DNA from: Micromonospora sp. NBRC 110009
GTDB taxonomy: Bacteria; Actinomycetota; Actinomycetes; Mycobacteriales; Micromonosporaceae
NCBI RefSeq assembly: GCF_030518795.1
Contig: NZ_CP130427.1
Span: 5,642,001 to 5,706,000 of the forward strand
Direction of reading: 5' to 3'
Length of the DNA stretch: 64,000 bases
The translations under genes were made by a program, and so were the position numbers. A model generated the notes under the pieces. The model was not told the DNA's origin. It ran no database searches and was given only the letters and a program-made list of their open reading frames with translations. The stretch's first letter is position 1; every line of letters begins with the position of its first letter. Positions 35,000-44,204 of this stretch are shown one piece after another.

Positions 35000-35009
35000 G
35001 CGGCGTCGG

Positions 35010-37646
35010 TCAGCCGGCCCGCTGCGTGCCGAGCGCCTGGGCGAGACCGGACCGGCTGCGCAGGCCGAGCTTGACGTACGCCCGCTGGAGATGGTTCTCC
35101 ACGGTCCGCACCGACAGCACCAGTTCGGCGGCGATCGTCGCGTTGTCCCTGCCCGCCGCGGCCAGCTCGCAGATCTGCCGCTCGCGCGGGGTGAGCTCGT
35201 CACGGCTGTCCGACCGGGGGTTCAGCGGCGGCCAGTAGCCGCCACACTGCTCCCGCAGCAGGTCCGCCCGCCGGGCGAGCAGGTTCGCCCGGCGGTGCTC
35301 GCCGCGGCGCTCGCACGCCGCCTCGGCGGCGATCACCGTCTCCAACGCCAGGGTCAGGTATCCGCTGGCCTCCAGCGAGGTGCTGACCCGCTCCAGCCCG
35401 GCCGGGTCGTCGGCGGCGAGCGCGCGGGCGTGCGCGGCCCACAGGTCGAAGAGCGGACTGTCGCAGCCGGCGGCCGCCTCGGTCAGCCGGTCGGCGGTCT
35501 CGGCCGACGGCGCCAGGCGGGACAACAGGTGCAGGCACTCCACGGTGATGGTCGTCGCCTGCGCGGCCCGCCGGTGCAGCTCGTGCAGCCGGCCGACGGC
35601 GGTGGCGAGCTGCCCGTCGACGGCGGCCAGCCACGCCGCGGTCAGCTCGGCGTCGGTGGCCACCAGCCCACCGGCGGCGCCGCGGTCGGCCTCCTCGTCG
35701 CCGCGCAGGTGCTCCAGCAGCCGCTTGCCCTCGGCCGGCTCACCCAGCTGCGCCGCCACGTACGCGTTCGCCGACAACACGTAGTCGCGGATCGGGAAGA
35801 GGGCACGCTCGCCGACGAGGGTGCGCGCCTCGTGCAACCAGCGGATCGACCGGCGCAGCTGCCCCGCATGGTAGGCGCACTTGCCCCGGGCGAACGCGAG
35901 CAGGCCGACCGCGTCGGCGGCCCGCCGGCCCAGCGCGTCCCGGTAGTACCGCTTCGCCAGCCGGCTCGCCTCGGCCAGCCGGCCCGACATCAGCAGGGAC
36001 TGCACGTGGCAGGCCTGCGCCGCGGCGCGCATCGTCGGCCAGGTCTCCGGGATGTCCACCTCGCCGCTGTCGAACATCCGGGCCGCCCGGCCCGGCTGCC
36101 CGTCGAACAGCAGCAGGTAGGGCTGGAGTGCCGCGACCGCGGTCGCCAGCAGCGGATCCCGGGGCCGGTCGGCCGCCAACCGGGCCATCGAGTCCCGGGC
36201 ACCGTCGAGATCCCCGCCGAACACGGCGATTCCCACCTCCGCCGCCAGCAGGCCGGGATGCGCCTCGGCGGGCAGGTCGCGGCGCCCCGCGTCGAGCACC
36301 GCCCGGGCCTCCTCGGGACGGCGCTCACCCCAGAACGCGTGCAGCGCCCGCAGCGCGGTCGCCTCGGCGCGGTCCCGCGGATCGGTCAGCTCCGCCGCCG
36401 CCCGCCTCAGGTGGGCGTCCGCCTCGTCACCGCGCCCCTGGGCGAGCAGTGCCCGCGCCACCTGCCAGTCGCCCCGGGCGGAGCCGATCTGCCGGCCGAG
36501 CCGCTCCGCCAGCACCGGATCGTGCCGGCGCAGCGCGTACTCGGAGGCGGTCAGCAGGTCCGCCGCGGCGACCGGCAGGTCCGCCTCGCAGCGCCACGCC
36601 ACCACCCGGGCCAGGTCGTCGGCGCCGCCCCCGCCCAGCTCCGCCAACGCGTCGGCCAGGTTGCGGCGCAGCCGCCGGGCGCGCAGCTCGCCGGTGTGGT
36701 TGCGGACCGCCTCCGCGTACAGCGGGTGCCCGGTCTGCACCAGCACCGCCGAGTCGTGCCGCAGCAGCCGGATCAACCCGCGTTCCTCGAGCTGCTCGGC
36801 GGTACGCGGCTCGACCACCCGGTCCAGCACCGCCAGCGGCACCGGCTCGGCGTGCGCGACGTACCGCATCGCCTCCACCTCGTCGGGAGCCAGCGTGCCG
36901 AGGGTCTGCTGGATCAGGTCGGCCAGATGCGTCGGGCACAGCGACTCCGCGGGCCAGGTCCACATCCCGTCGCGCCGGACCAGCCCGCCGTCGCGCAGCC
37001 CGCACCGGAGCGCCTCCCGCAGGAACAGCGGGTTGCCCTGGCTGATCCGCCACAGCGCGTCCAGGGTCAGGCCGTCCACCGGCCCGCCGAGGGCCGCCCG
37101 GATGACGTCGGTCGTCTCCTCGGCGTCCAACGGCGGCACGTGGATCCGGTCGACCGACCGTGACCGCCGCAGCGCGGCCACCGGCGCGGCGTCCAGGCAG
37201 TCGCTGCGCACGCTCGCCACGACCTGGACCGCGCCGCCCGCCACCAGCCGCTCCAGCAGCGCCGCGGACGCGTCGTCCAGCCAGTTCAGGTCGTCCACCC
37301 CGACCACCACGGCACGTCCCGCCGCGACCTCCCGCAGCCGCCGCTCGACGTCCCGGAACACGTCGGCCACGTTGGCGTCGGCCGCCTGCGGAAAGCGGTT
37401 GGCGAGCACGCCGAAGGGCACCGCCTGCCAGCCGGGCGTGGCGGTCACCCGCAGGGTCACCCGTTGTCGCCGCAGCGCCTGGTCGAGCACCTCGTCGAGC
37501 AGCCGGCTCTTGCCCACCCCCGGGTCACCGGTGAGCAGCACGCCCGCCCCGGACGCCGCGGTGAGCGCCTCCACCGCCCGGTCGCGCTCCCGCGTCCGGC
37601 CGATGAACGGCCACCCGGCCTCCACGGCACACCCTGGCGCAGACAA
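35010..37646 (-). CDS. LAL-type (large ATP-binding LuxR) transcriptional regulator
   Basis: An 878-residue regulator. The N terminus has an AAA ATPase with Walker A LTGDPGVGKSRLLDE near residue 40 and Walker B VVVGVDDLNWLDDASA; the middle is TPR-like helical repeat; the C-terminal 65 residues are a LuxR helix-turn-helix (LTPRERQICELAAAGRDNAT, LSVRTVENHLQRAYVKLGL). The start is read as TTG 37646, with GTG 37625 as an alternative. It is divergent from the lanthipeptide precursor gene, 324 bases away, and may control that cluster. LAL proteins often regulate natural-product genes. Confidence 0.9.
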   Translation of the reverse strand: MSAPGCAVEAGWPFIGRTRERDRAVEALTAASGAGVLLTGDPGVGKSRLLDEVLDQALRRQRVTLRVTATPGWQAVPFGVLANRFPQAADANVADVFRDVERRLREVAAGRAVVVGVDDLNWLDDASAALLERLVAGGAVQVVASVRSDCLDAAPVAALRRSRSVDRIHVPPLDAEETTDVIRAALGGPVDGLTLDALWRISQGNPLFLREALRCGLRDGGLVRRDGMWTWPAESLCPTHLADLIQQTLGTLAPDEVEAMRYVAHAEPVPLAVLDRVVEPRTAEQLEERGLIRLLRHDSAVLVQTGHPLYAEAVRNHTGELRARRLRRNLADALAELGGGGADDLARVVAWRCEADLPVAAADLLTASEYALRRHDPVLAERLGRQIGSARGDWQVARALLAQGRGDEADAHLRRAAAELTDPRDRAEATALRALHAFWGERRPEEARAVLDAGRRDLPAEAHPGLLAAEVGIAVFGGDLDGARDSMARLAADRPRDPLLATAVAALQPYLLLFDGQPGRAARMFDSGEVDIPETWPTMRAAAQACHVQSLLMSGRLAEASRLAKRYYRDALGRRAADAVGLLAFARGKCAYHAGQLRRSIRWLHEARTLVGERALFPIRDYVLSANAYVAAQLGEPAEGKRLLEHLRGDEEADRGAAGGLVATDAELTAAWLAAVDGQLATAVGRLHELHRRAAQATTITVECLHLLSRLAPSAETADRLTEAAAGCDSPLFDLWAAHARALAADDPAGLERVSTSLEASGYLTLALETVIAAEAACERRGEHRRANLLARRADLLREQCGGYWPPLNPRSDSRDELTPRERQICELAAAGRDNATIAAELVLSVRTVENHLQRAYVKLGLRSRSGLAQALGTQRAG

Positions 37647-37970
37647 TGGACCCCTTCACCCCCCGGCCGGGCCTTCCGTCGCCCGGTCGCCGTCGCCGTC
37701 CTCGACCCGCTCGACCGGCCGGATCGGTGCGCGAAGCGGTCTGAGTGACTCGGCACCCACCCTCACACACCGTGCCCGTCGCCGCCGTCGCCTTTTGGAC
37801 ACGCCTGACCACCTGACGCTCCGGGCGGCCAGGTCGGTTGTCGCCGCCGCGACACCTCCGCCGCGTACTGAGGTACCGGCTACTCATGTGCCCGGCACCC
37901 GGCAGCACGGAGGCTGATTCCGCAAGCGACCGCCGGGCAGTCCGGCCGGTCGTCCCGAGAGGAGATCCGC
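37647..37970. promoter_or_regulatory. Divergent regulatory region, LAL regulator and lanthipeptide precursor
   Basis: This 324-base space must contain both promoters. The precursor has a strong ribosome binding site, GAGAGGAG (37956-37963), 7 bases before its ATG. A segment at about 37868-37892 (TACTGAGGTACCGGCTACTC) is a possible core promoter but matches no consensus well enough to call. No second precursor gene is visible here. Confidence 0.45.
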
Positions 37971-38153
37971 ATGTCCATCACCGACATCGTCAACAGCTGG
38001 AAGGACGAGTACGCCCGCGCCGCGGCGCCGGAGGCCGCCGAGGCCCACCCGGCCGGCGTGGTCGAGCTGGACCGCGACCAGCTGGAGACCGTCGCCGGCG
38101 GTGCCGCCGCGACCACCGGTCACACCACGGCCTGCTGCCACTGCGTCTGCTGA
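37971..38153 (+). CDS. Class II lanthipeptide precursor
   Basis: A 60-residue precursor. The leader (residues 1-44) is acidic and helical (ITDIVNSWKDEYARAAAPEA ... VELDRDQLETVAGG) and ends in the double-glycine site for a C39 protease. The 16-residue core is AAATTGHTTACCHCVC, with Thr at 48, 49, 52 and 53 and Cys at 55, 56, 58 and 60: four possible dehydrobutyrines and four thiols. The C-terminal Cys is the substrate expected by the LanD encoded downstream. I do not recognise the core from a named lantibiotic; the crowded C terminus recalls the end of mersacidin (ECIC). The gene has its own strong ribosome binding site and a hairpin after it. Confidence 0.9.
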   Translation: MSITDIVNSWKDEYARAAAPEAAEAHPAGVVELDRDQLETVAGGAAATTGHTTACCHCVC

Positions 38154-38182
38154 GCCGCAGGACGACCCCGACGGGTCCGCCA

Positions 38183-38208
38183 GGGGTCCGGGCCACGGCC
38201 CGGACCCC
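38183..38208 (+). terminator. Hairpin between precursor and lanM (attenuator-like)
   Basis: GGGGTCCGGGC (38183-38193), loop CACG, and GCCCGGACCCC (38198-38208) form a perfect 11-bp GC-rich stem, located 30 bases after the precursor stop and 31 bases before lanM. Such partial terminators between lanA and lanM keep the precursor mRNA more abundant than the enzyme mRNA. Confidence 0.7.
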
Positions 38209-38239
38209 ACCGTCCCGCCCGACCAAGCTGGAGCGCCGC

Positions 38240-41200
38240 ATGTCGACTTCCCCGCACCCCGCCGCCGCACCGACCGCCGCCCTCGCGGAGCGCCTCACCG
38301 CCGCGTCGACCATCACGGAACGGCTGGCCGCGGCCCTGCCCGAGCAGCCGCACCCCGGTGACCGGGCCCGGTGGCGGCTGTCCCGCTGGCGTACCGGCGG
38401 CGCCTTCACCGACGACGCCGACTGGCACCGCCGGCTGGCCACGGACGGTCTCGACGAGCAGACCTTACTCGCGCTCCTGGACGAGTCCCCGGCCCGGCTC
38501 GCCGCCCGCCTCGGCCGCACGCCGGAGTGGATCGACCGCCTGCTCGACTGCTACCGCACGACACCGACCGAGGAGATCGAGCCCGGGCTGCTGCCCGGAC
38601 GGCCGCTGGACCCGGCACTCGTCCTGGTCACCCCGCTGGTCGCCGCGGCCCGGGCCCGGGTCGCCCGGCACGCCCGGCAGCTCGCCGACGAGGCGCCCGA
38701 CCTGATCCCGCCCGACGCCGACCGGCTCGGCCTGACCGGACTGCTCGACGAACTGGTCGTGCTGCTCAGCCGCGCCGTCGTCCTCGAACTGAACATCGAC
38801 CGGCTCCGCGCCGCCGCACCCGGCGACACCGCGCGGGAGCGCTACGCCGCCTTCTTCCAGCGGCACCGGGCGCCCGACGCCGCCCTCACCCTGCTGGCCG
38901 ACTACCCGGTCCTGGCCCGCCAGGCGTACGAGCTGACCCGCGGTTGGGCCGACCGCACCGTCGAGTTCCTGACCCGGCTCCGCCGCGACGCCGACCTGCT
39001 CGGTGCCACGTTCCACGGCGGCGTCCGCCCCGGACGCCTCACCGACGTACGGGAGACCGGCGACCCGCACCGTGACGGCCGCCGGGTGCTGCTCGCGGCG
39101 TTCGACAGCGGCCTGCGACTGGTCTACAAACCCCGGCCGGTCGCCGTCGAGGCCCGCTTCCAAGCCCTGCTGAGCTGGCTCAACCAGCGCGGCGCCGACC
39201 TGCACACCTTCACCGTCCTGCCGAGTGGCGACCACGGCTGGGCGCAGTACGTGGCCGCCGTCGCACCCGACACACCCGGCGGCCACCGCCGTTTCGCCCA
39301 CCGGTTCGGCGCGCTGCTGGCCCTGCTCCAGGCCCTCGGCGCCACCGACTGCCACCGGGAGAACCTGATCGGCCACGGCGAACACCCCGTGCTGGTCGAC
39401 CTCGAGACCGTGTTCACCCCGGCCGTCACCCGCGCGGCGACGACCCGCGACGGCGGCGACGCGATCGCCGACTCGGTGCTCGCGGTCGGGTTGCTGCCCC
39501 GGGCCGACGACGCGGCCGCCCCCGCCGGGCAGACCTGCACCTGCTCGGTGTGGCAGGGCGAAGGGACCGACGAGATGCGGGTGTGCCCGCCCGACCACCG
39601 CCACGACCCGCACCATGCCGACCCGCTGGCGGCCGGCGCGGCGGCCGAGGTCGCGGCGTACCTGCCGCAGGTGCTGGACGGCTTCGACAGCATGTACCAC
39701 CTGCTCACCGACATCCGGGACGAGTTGCTCGCACCGGGCGGCCCGCTCACCGCGTTCGCCGCCGACGAGATCCGCGTCGTGCTCCGTCCGACCCGGACCT
39801 ACCTGCGGCTGCGCGACGCCGGCCTGCACACCGACGCGGTGCAGGACGGCCTGGACACCGAACGACTGCACGACTGGCTCTGGTCCGGCACCGCCGACCT
39901 GCCGCTGCTGGCCGCCACCGTCGCCGCGGAACGCGCCGACCTCGCCCGCCGGGACGTCCCCATGTTCACCACCACGGTGGACTCCCGCGACCTGTGGACC
40001 AGCCACGGACAGCGCCTGCCGGGGCTGCTGGCCCGGTCCGGCCTCGACGAGGCGCGGTGCCGGCTCGCCCGGCTCGGTCGGGCCGACCTGGCCCGGCAGC
40101 GCTGGCTGGTCCAGGCCGCCTTCGCCGCCCAGGCCGATCCGGCGGACGCCCCGCACGCCCGGGTGCGCTGGCGGCTGGCGGATCAGCCGCCCGCGCCGGT
40201 GCCACCGCCGGGGGCGTACCTGGCTGCCGCGGTCGCGGTGGCCGACACCGTGGCCGGCCTGGCCGGCCCGGGCGCCGAACCGACCTGGTTCGCCCTCACG
40301 CCGGCGACCGCCGACCCGGACCGTCTGGCGCCGGCACCCCTCGGCCCTCACCTCTACGACGGCGTCGCCGGGGTGACCCTGTTCCTGGCCCACGTCGGCC
40401 GGCTCACCGGCGAGCACCGGTTCACCGACCTCGCCGAGCGGGCCGCCACCCGGCTCGCCACCCGGATCCTCGACCGGCGCATCGCCGATCACCGGGTCGG
40501 CGCATACACCGGCTGGGGCGGCCTGCTCCACACGTTCGCGCACCTCGGCGCCCTCTGGCAGACCCGCCGGTTCACCCCCGTCGTCGACGCGGCGCTGGAA
40601 CGCGTCACCACCCTGGCCGGCGTCGACCAGACCCCGGACCTGGTCGACGGGTACGCGGGCGCCGTCCTCGCCGTGGCCCGCGCCGGCCTGGACCCCGACC
40701 GGGCCCGACCCGCGGTGCGGGCCGCCGCGCAGCGGCTGATCGCCGCCGCCGACCGCTACGCCCACCCGTCCGGAACCGCGTCCCGTGCCCCGCTCGGCGG
40801 GCTGTCCCACGGGGCGGCCGGGATCGCCGCCGCGCTGGCCCACGCCGGGCGGCTGACCGGCGACCGCCGGTACACCGACGCCGCCGCCCGCGCCCTCGCC
40901 TACGACCGCAGCCTGTTCCGTCCCGCTCAGGGCAACTGGGCCGACCTGCGCCGGCCGGGGGAGTGCGGGACGACCTGGTGCCACGGCGCCCCCGGGATCG
41001 GCCTGTCCCGCCTGCTGCTGCGCGACGCCCTCGGCCCGGACGACGTCCTCGACGGCGAGATCGGCACCGCGGTCCGCGCCACGCTCGCCGCCGGCTTCGG
41101 CCGCAACCACTCGCTGTGCCACGGCGACCTGGGCAACCTCGACCTGCTGCTGGCCGCCGCCCCGAGACACGCGGTGGCCCCGGCCACCGCGGTGCTCCGC

Positions 41201-41389
41201 GACGGCCTCGCCGGCGGTTGGCGCTGCGCGAACCCGGCCGGGCTCGCCTCGCCCGAGCTGATGACCGGCCTCTCCGGGATCGGGCTGGCCCTGCTGCGGC
41301 TCGCCGCGCCCGACCGGGTGCCGTCGGTGCTCCTGCTGGCCCCGCCCGCGACCGCTCCGCAGCCCGAGGAGCAGCGATGGGCCGCCTGA
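38240..41389 (+). CDS. lanM: Class II lanthipeptide synthetase LanM
   Basis: A 1049-residue bifunctional enzyme that phosphorylates and eliminates Ser/Thr and then adds Cys thiols. The N-terminal dehydratase domain (DUF4135) carries LVYKPRPVAVEARFQALL near residue 295 and TDCHRENLIGHGEHPVLVDL near 370, both kinase-like motifs. The C-terminal cyclase, about residues 690-1040, is LanC-like with GLSHGAAGIAAAL and the zinc ligands Cys914 (WCHGAPG) and Cys960-His961 (LCHGDLG). ATG 38240 has GGAG upstream. Codon 76 (38465-38467) is TTA, a rare leucine codon in such genomes. The last 13 bases overlap the transporter gene, so lanM, lanT, lanD and the DUF3105 gene are coupled. Confidence 0.95.
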   Translation: MSTSPHPAAAPTAALAERLTAASTITERLAAALPEQPHPGDRARWRLSRWRTGGAFTDDADWHRRLATDGLDEQTLLALLDESPARLAARLGRTPEWIDRLLDCYRTTPTEEIEPGLLPGRPLDPALVLVTPLVAAARARVARHARQLADEAPDLIPPDADRLGLTGLLDELVVLLSRAVVLELNIDRLRAAAPGDTARERYAAFFQRHRAPDAALTLLADYPVLARQAYELTRGWADRTVEFLTRLRRDADLLGATFHGGVRPGRLTDVRETGDPHRDGRRVLLAAFDSGLRLVYKPRPVAVEARFQALLSWLNQRGADLHTFTVLPSGDHGWAQYVAAVAPDTPGGHRRFAHRFGALLALLQALGATDCHRENLIGHGEHPVLVDLETVFTPAVTRAATTRDGGDAIADSVLAVGLLPRADDAAAPAGQTCTCSVWQGEGTDEMRVCPPDHRHDPHHADPLAAGAAAEVAAYLPQVLDGFDSMYHLLTDIRDELLAPGGPLTAFAADEIRVVLRPTRTYLRLRDAGLHTDAVQDGLDTERLHDWLWSGTADLPLLAATVAAERADLARRDVPMFTTTVDSRDLWTSHGQRLPGLLARSGLDEARCRLARLGRADLARQRWLVQAAFAAQADPADAPHARVRWRLADQPPAPVPPPGAYLAAAVAVADTVAGLAGPGAEPTWFALTPATADPDRLAPAPLGPHLYDGVAGVTLFLAHVGRLTGEHRFTDLAERAATRLATRILDRRIADHRVGAYTGWGGLLHTFAHLGALWQTRRFTPVVDAALERVTTLAGVDQTPDLVDGYAGAVLAVARAGLDPDRARPAVRAAAQRLIAAADRYAHPSGTASRAPLGGLSHGAAGIAAALAHAGRLTGDRRYTDAAARALAYDRSLFRPAQGNWADLRRPGECGTTWCHGAPGIGLSRLLLRDALGPDDVLDGEIGTAVRATLAAGFGRNHSLCHGDLGNLDLLLAAAPRHAVAPATAVLRDGLAGGWRCANPAGLASPELMTGLSGIGLALLRLAAPDRVPSVLLLAPPATAPQPEEQRWAA

Positions 41390-43593
41390 CCGTTGGCGCG
41401 CTGCGCCGCCGCGTGCCGCTGGTGCTGCAGATGGCCGACGCGGACTGCGGCGCCGCGTGCCTGACGATGGTCGCCCGGTGGCACGGCGTCCGCGCCACCC
41501 TGGCCGGCGTACGGGAGCGGCTCGACATCGGCCGCGACGGGGTCACCGCGCGGGCGCTGCTGGCCGCCGGGCCGCGCTTCGGGCTGGCCGGCCGCGCCTT
41601 CCGGGCCGGCGCGGCCCAGGTCGGCGCCCTGCCCCTGCCCGCGGTGGCGCACTGGGAGAACGCCCACTTCGTCGTGGTGGAACACGTCGGCGAACGGGGC
41701 GTCCGGGTGCTGGACCCGGCCCTCGGGCGCCGGCTGCTCACCCCGGCCGAGTTCGCCGCCGGCTTCACCGGGACGGTGCTGACCTTCACCCGCGACCCGC
41801 AGGTGCAGCCCGAACCGCCGGCCGTCCGCCCCGGGCCGTTGGCCCGGCTGCGCCGGGCCCGCCCGCTGCTGCGCCCGTTCCTGCCCCGGCTGGGCGCCGC
41901 GTTCACCGTCTCCCTCGTCCTCCAGGCGTTGGGGCTGGCCCTGCCGATGGCCACCACGGTCGCCTTCGACCAGATCATGCCGGCCCGCGAGACCGCCCTC
42001 ATGCCGTACCTGGCGCTGGCCATCGCGGCGCTGGTTCTCACCCAGTTCGGCGTCGCCTACCTGCGGTCCCGGCTCCTGGTCACCCTCCAGGCCAAGGTGG
42101 ACGCCGCGCTGATGACCCGGCTCTTCGGGCACCTGCTGCGGCTGCCGTACGCGTTCTTCCAACAACGGGCCAGCGGCGACCTCATGCAGCGGCTGTCCAG
42201 CAGCATCCTGCTGCGCGAACTGGTCACCACCCAGGTGCTGACCGCGGTGATCGACGGCGTGCTGGTGATCGCCTACTTCGCGGTGCTGCTCGCCACCGAC
42301 CTGGCCTTCGCCGGCCTGGCGGGGGCGATCGGGATCGCCCAGGTGGTGGCGGTGGCCGTCGTCAACGGCCGCCTGCTGCGGCTCGGTCAGCGCCACCTCA
42401 CCGTGCAGGCCGACGCGGAGAGCGCGCTGATGGAGGCGCTGTCCGGCATCGCCACCGTGAAGTCCATGGGCGCCGAGCGGCAGGTCTTCGACGGCTGGCT
42501 GCGCCGCTACACCACCGCGCTGGACGCCGATGTGGCGCAGAACCGGCTCGCCGCCACCGTCGCCAACATCACCGCGAGCGTCCAGCTCGCCGGCCCGCTC
42601 GCCCTGCTCTGGCTCGGCACCGGCCGCCTCTTCGACGGCGCCGGACTGGGGCAGACCCTGGGCCTGCAGGCCCTCGCCCTGTCCGCGCTCACCCCGCTGG
42701 CCTCCCTGGTCGCCAGCGCCCAGGTGCTCCAGTCCGTCGTGTCGCACCTGCAACGCCTGCGCGACGTGTTCGCCGCGCAACCCGAGCCGGCCGGCGACCC
42801 CGACCTGCCCGCGCCCCGGCTCACCGGCCGGATCAGCGTCCGCGACGTGAGTTTCCGCTACGACGGGACCGCCCCGCCCGTGCTGCGTGACGTCTCCTTC
42901 GAGGTCAGGCCGGGGGAGAAGGTGGCCGTCGTGGGTCCCTCCGGCAGCGGCAAGAGCACCCTCGCCATGCTGCTGACCGGCCTCTACCGGCCGACCACCG
43001 GGGAGATCCTCTTCGACGGGGTGCCGCTGTCCCGGATCGACCCCACCGCGCTGCGCCGCCAGTTCGGCGTGGTGCTGCAGGAGAGCTACCTGTTCCGCGA
43101 CTCGATCCGGCGCAACGTCAGCCTCGTCCACCCGGGCGTCGGCATGCCGGCGATCCGCGCCGCCGCCGAGGTCGCCGCGATCGACCAGGACATCGCGGCG
43201 ATGCCGATGGGCTACGACACCCAGGTCGCCGAGCGCGGCCAGGCCCTCTCCGGGGGGCAGCGGCAACGGCTCGCCATCGCGCGGGCCGTGGCCGGGCAAC
43301 CGGCCGTGCTGCTGCTCGACGAGGCGACCAGCCACCTCGACGTGGCCACCGAACGCCGCGTCGACCGGGCGATCTCCGCCCTGCGCTGCACCCGGATCGT
43401 GGTGGCGCACCGGCTGAGCACCGTCCGCAACGCCGACCAGATCCTCGTGGTCGCCGAGGGGCGCATCGTGGAGCGGGGCCGCCACGAGGACCTGCTGCGG
43501 GCCGACGGCGTCTACGCCGACCTGGTCCGCTGCCAACTGACCGACGACGACACAGCCGTGCCGGGAGGCGAACCGTGGCTACCCGTACCGTGA
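41377..43593 (+). CDS. lanT: LanT: C39 peptidase-containing ABC transporter
   Basis: A 738-residue three-domain protein that removes the leader after Gly-Gly and exports the peptide. The C39 protease domain has Gln18, Cys24 (MADADCGAACLTM), His97 (NAHFVVVEHVG) and Asp113 (VRVLDPALG). A six-helix membrane domain follows (about 160-440), then the ATPase with Walker A GPSGSGKSTLAML near residue 520, signature ALSGGQRQRLAIARA, Walker B AVLLLDEATSHLD and H-loop TRIVVAHRLSTVRNAD. ATG 41377 has GAGGAG upstream and overlaps lanM by 13 bases. The predicted cleavage site in the precursor is VAGG before AAATTG. Confidence 0.95.
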   Translation: MGRLTVGALRRRVPLVLQMADADCGAACLTMVARWHGVRATLAGVRERLDIGRDGVTARALLAAGPRFGLAGRAFRAGAAQVGALPLPAVAHWENAHFVVVEHVGERGVRVLDPALGRRLLTPAEFAAGFTGTVLTFTRDPQVQPEPPAVRPGPLARLRRARPLLRPFLPRLGAAFTVSLVLQALGLALPMATTVAFDQIMPARETALMPYLALAIAALVLTQFGVAYLRSRLLVTLQAKVDAALMTRLFGHLLRLPYAFFQQRASGDLMQRLSSSILLRELVTTQVLTAVIDGVLVIAYFAVLLATDLAFAGLAGAIGIAQVVAVAVVNGRLLRLGQRHLTVQADAESALMEALSGIATVKSMGAERQVFDGWLRRYTTALDADVAQNRLAATVANITASVQLAGPLALLWLGTGRLFDGAGLGQTLGLQALALSALTPLASLVASAQVLQSVVSHLQRLRDVFAAQPEPAGDPDLPAPRLTGRISVRDVSFRYDGTAPPVLRDVSFEVRPGEKVAVVGPSGSGKSTLAMLLTGLYRPTTGEILFDGVPLSRIDPTALRRQFGVVLQESYLFRDSIRRNVSLVHPGVGMPAIRAAAEVAAIDQDIAAMPMGYDTQVAERGQALSGGQRQRLAIARAVAGQPAVLLLDEATSHLDVATERRVDRAISALRCTRIVVAHRLSTVRNADQILVVAEGRIVERGRHEDLLRADGVYADLVRCQLTDDDTAVPGGEPWLPVP

Positions 43594-44204
43594 CCACCGC
43601 TGCGCAGGATCAGCCGGCCGGGAAGCCACCGCCCGACGCCGGGGCGTTCCCGGCCCGCCGCGTCCTCGTGGCGGCCTGCGGCTCGGCGGACGTCCTCACC
43701 CTGCCGCAGTCGATCATGGTGATGCGGCACGCGCTGGGCCTCGACGTGCGGGTCGTGCTCACCCCCGCCGCCGCCCGCTTCGTGCCCGCCCGCTCGTTCA
43801 CCCTCCTCACCGGACACCCCGCCCTGGTGGACGAGGACGCCACGACGGAGGTGCCGCACCTGGCCCTGACCGCCTGGGCGGACCTGGTGCTGGTCATGCC
43901 CGCCACCGCCAACACCCTGGCGAAGGCGGCCCTGGGCATCGCGGACAACCTGGTCGGCACCTGCCTCCTCGCCGCGGCCGCGCCCGTCGTGCTGGTGCCG
44001 TCGATGAACGCGGCGATGTGGCAGCGCTCGGCGGTGCAGCGCAACGTGGCGCGGCTGCGCGACGACGGATACGTGGTGGTGCCTCCGGTGCCGGTGCTGG
44101 CCCTCAGCACCGGCACCCTGGCCGGCCGCGGCATGCCGCCCGTCGAGGTGGTGCTGGAACGGGCCGCCGAGCACCTGCGCCGGGCGGGAGGATCCCGTGG
44201 CTGA
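43575..44204 (+). CDS. lanD: LanD-type peptidyl-cysteine decarboxylase (HFCD flavoprotein)
   Basis: A 209-residue flavoprotein of the EpiD/MrsD family, which oxidatively decarboxylates a C-terminal Cys to an enethiol that closes an aminovinyl-cysteine ring. Visible motifs are His95 in VPHLALTAW (matching the catalytic His of EpiD), PATANT at 109-114 (the PASANT FMN motif) and PSMNAAMW at 142-149 (the PxMNxxMW substrate-recognition motif). It begins with GTG 43575, overlaps lanT by 19 bases and follows GGAGG. CoaC/Dfp proteins share the fold, but the single-domain size and the location in a lanthipeptide operon whose precursor ends in Cys favour LanD. Confidence 0.92.
   Translation: MATRTVTTAAQDQPAGKPPPDAGAFPARRVLVAACGSADVLTLPQSIMVMRHALGLDVRVVLTPAAARFVPARSFTLLTGHPALVDEDATTEVPHLALTAWADLVLVMPATANTLAKAALGIADNLVGTCLLAAAAPVVLVPSMNAAMWQRSAVQRNVARLRDDGYVVVPPVPVLALSTGTLAGRGMPPVEVVLERAAEHLRRAGGSRG

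Noticed and set aside
38465..41170. Long minus-strand frame (about 901 codons) antisense to lanM
   Set aside because: Same composition artefact; lanM on the plus strand has catalytic motifs and zinc ligands.
43575..44204. The flavoprotein as CoaC/phosphopantothenoylcysteine decarboxylase
   Set aside because: It lacks the CoaB synthetase domain, overlaps lanT and lanD-like motifs fit, and the precursor ends in Cys, so LanD is the better reading.
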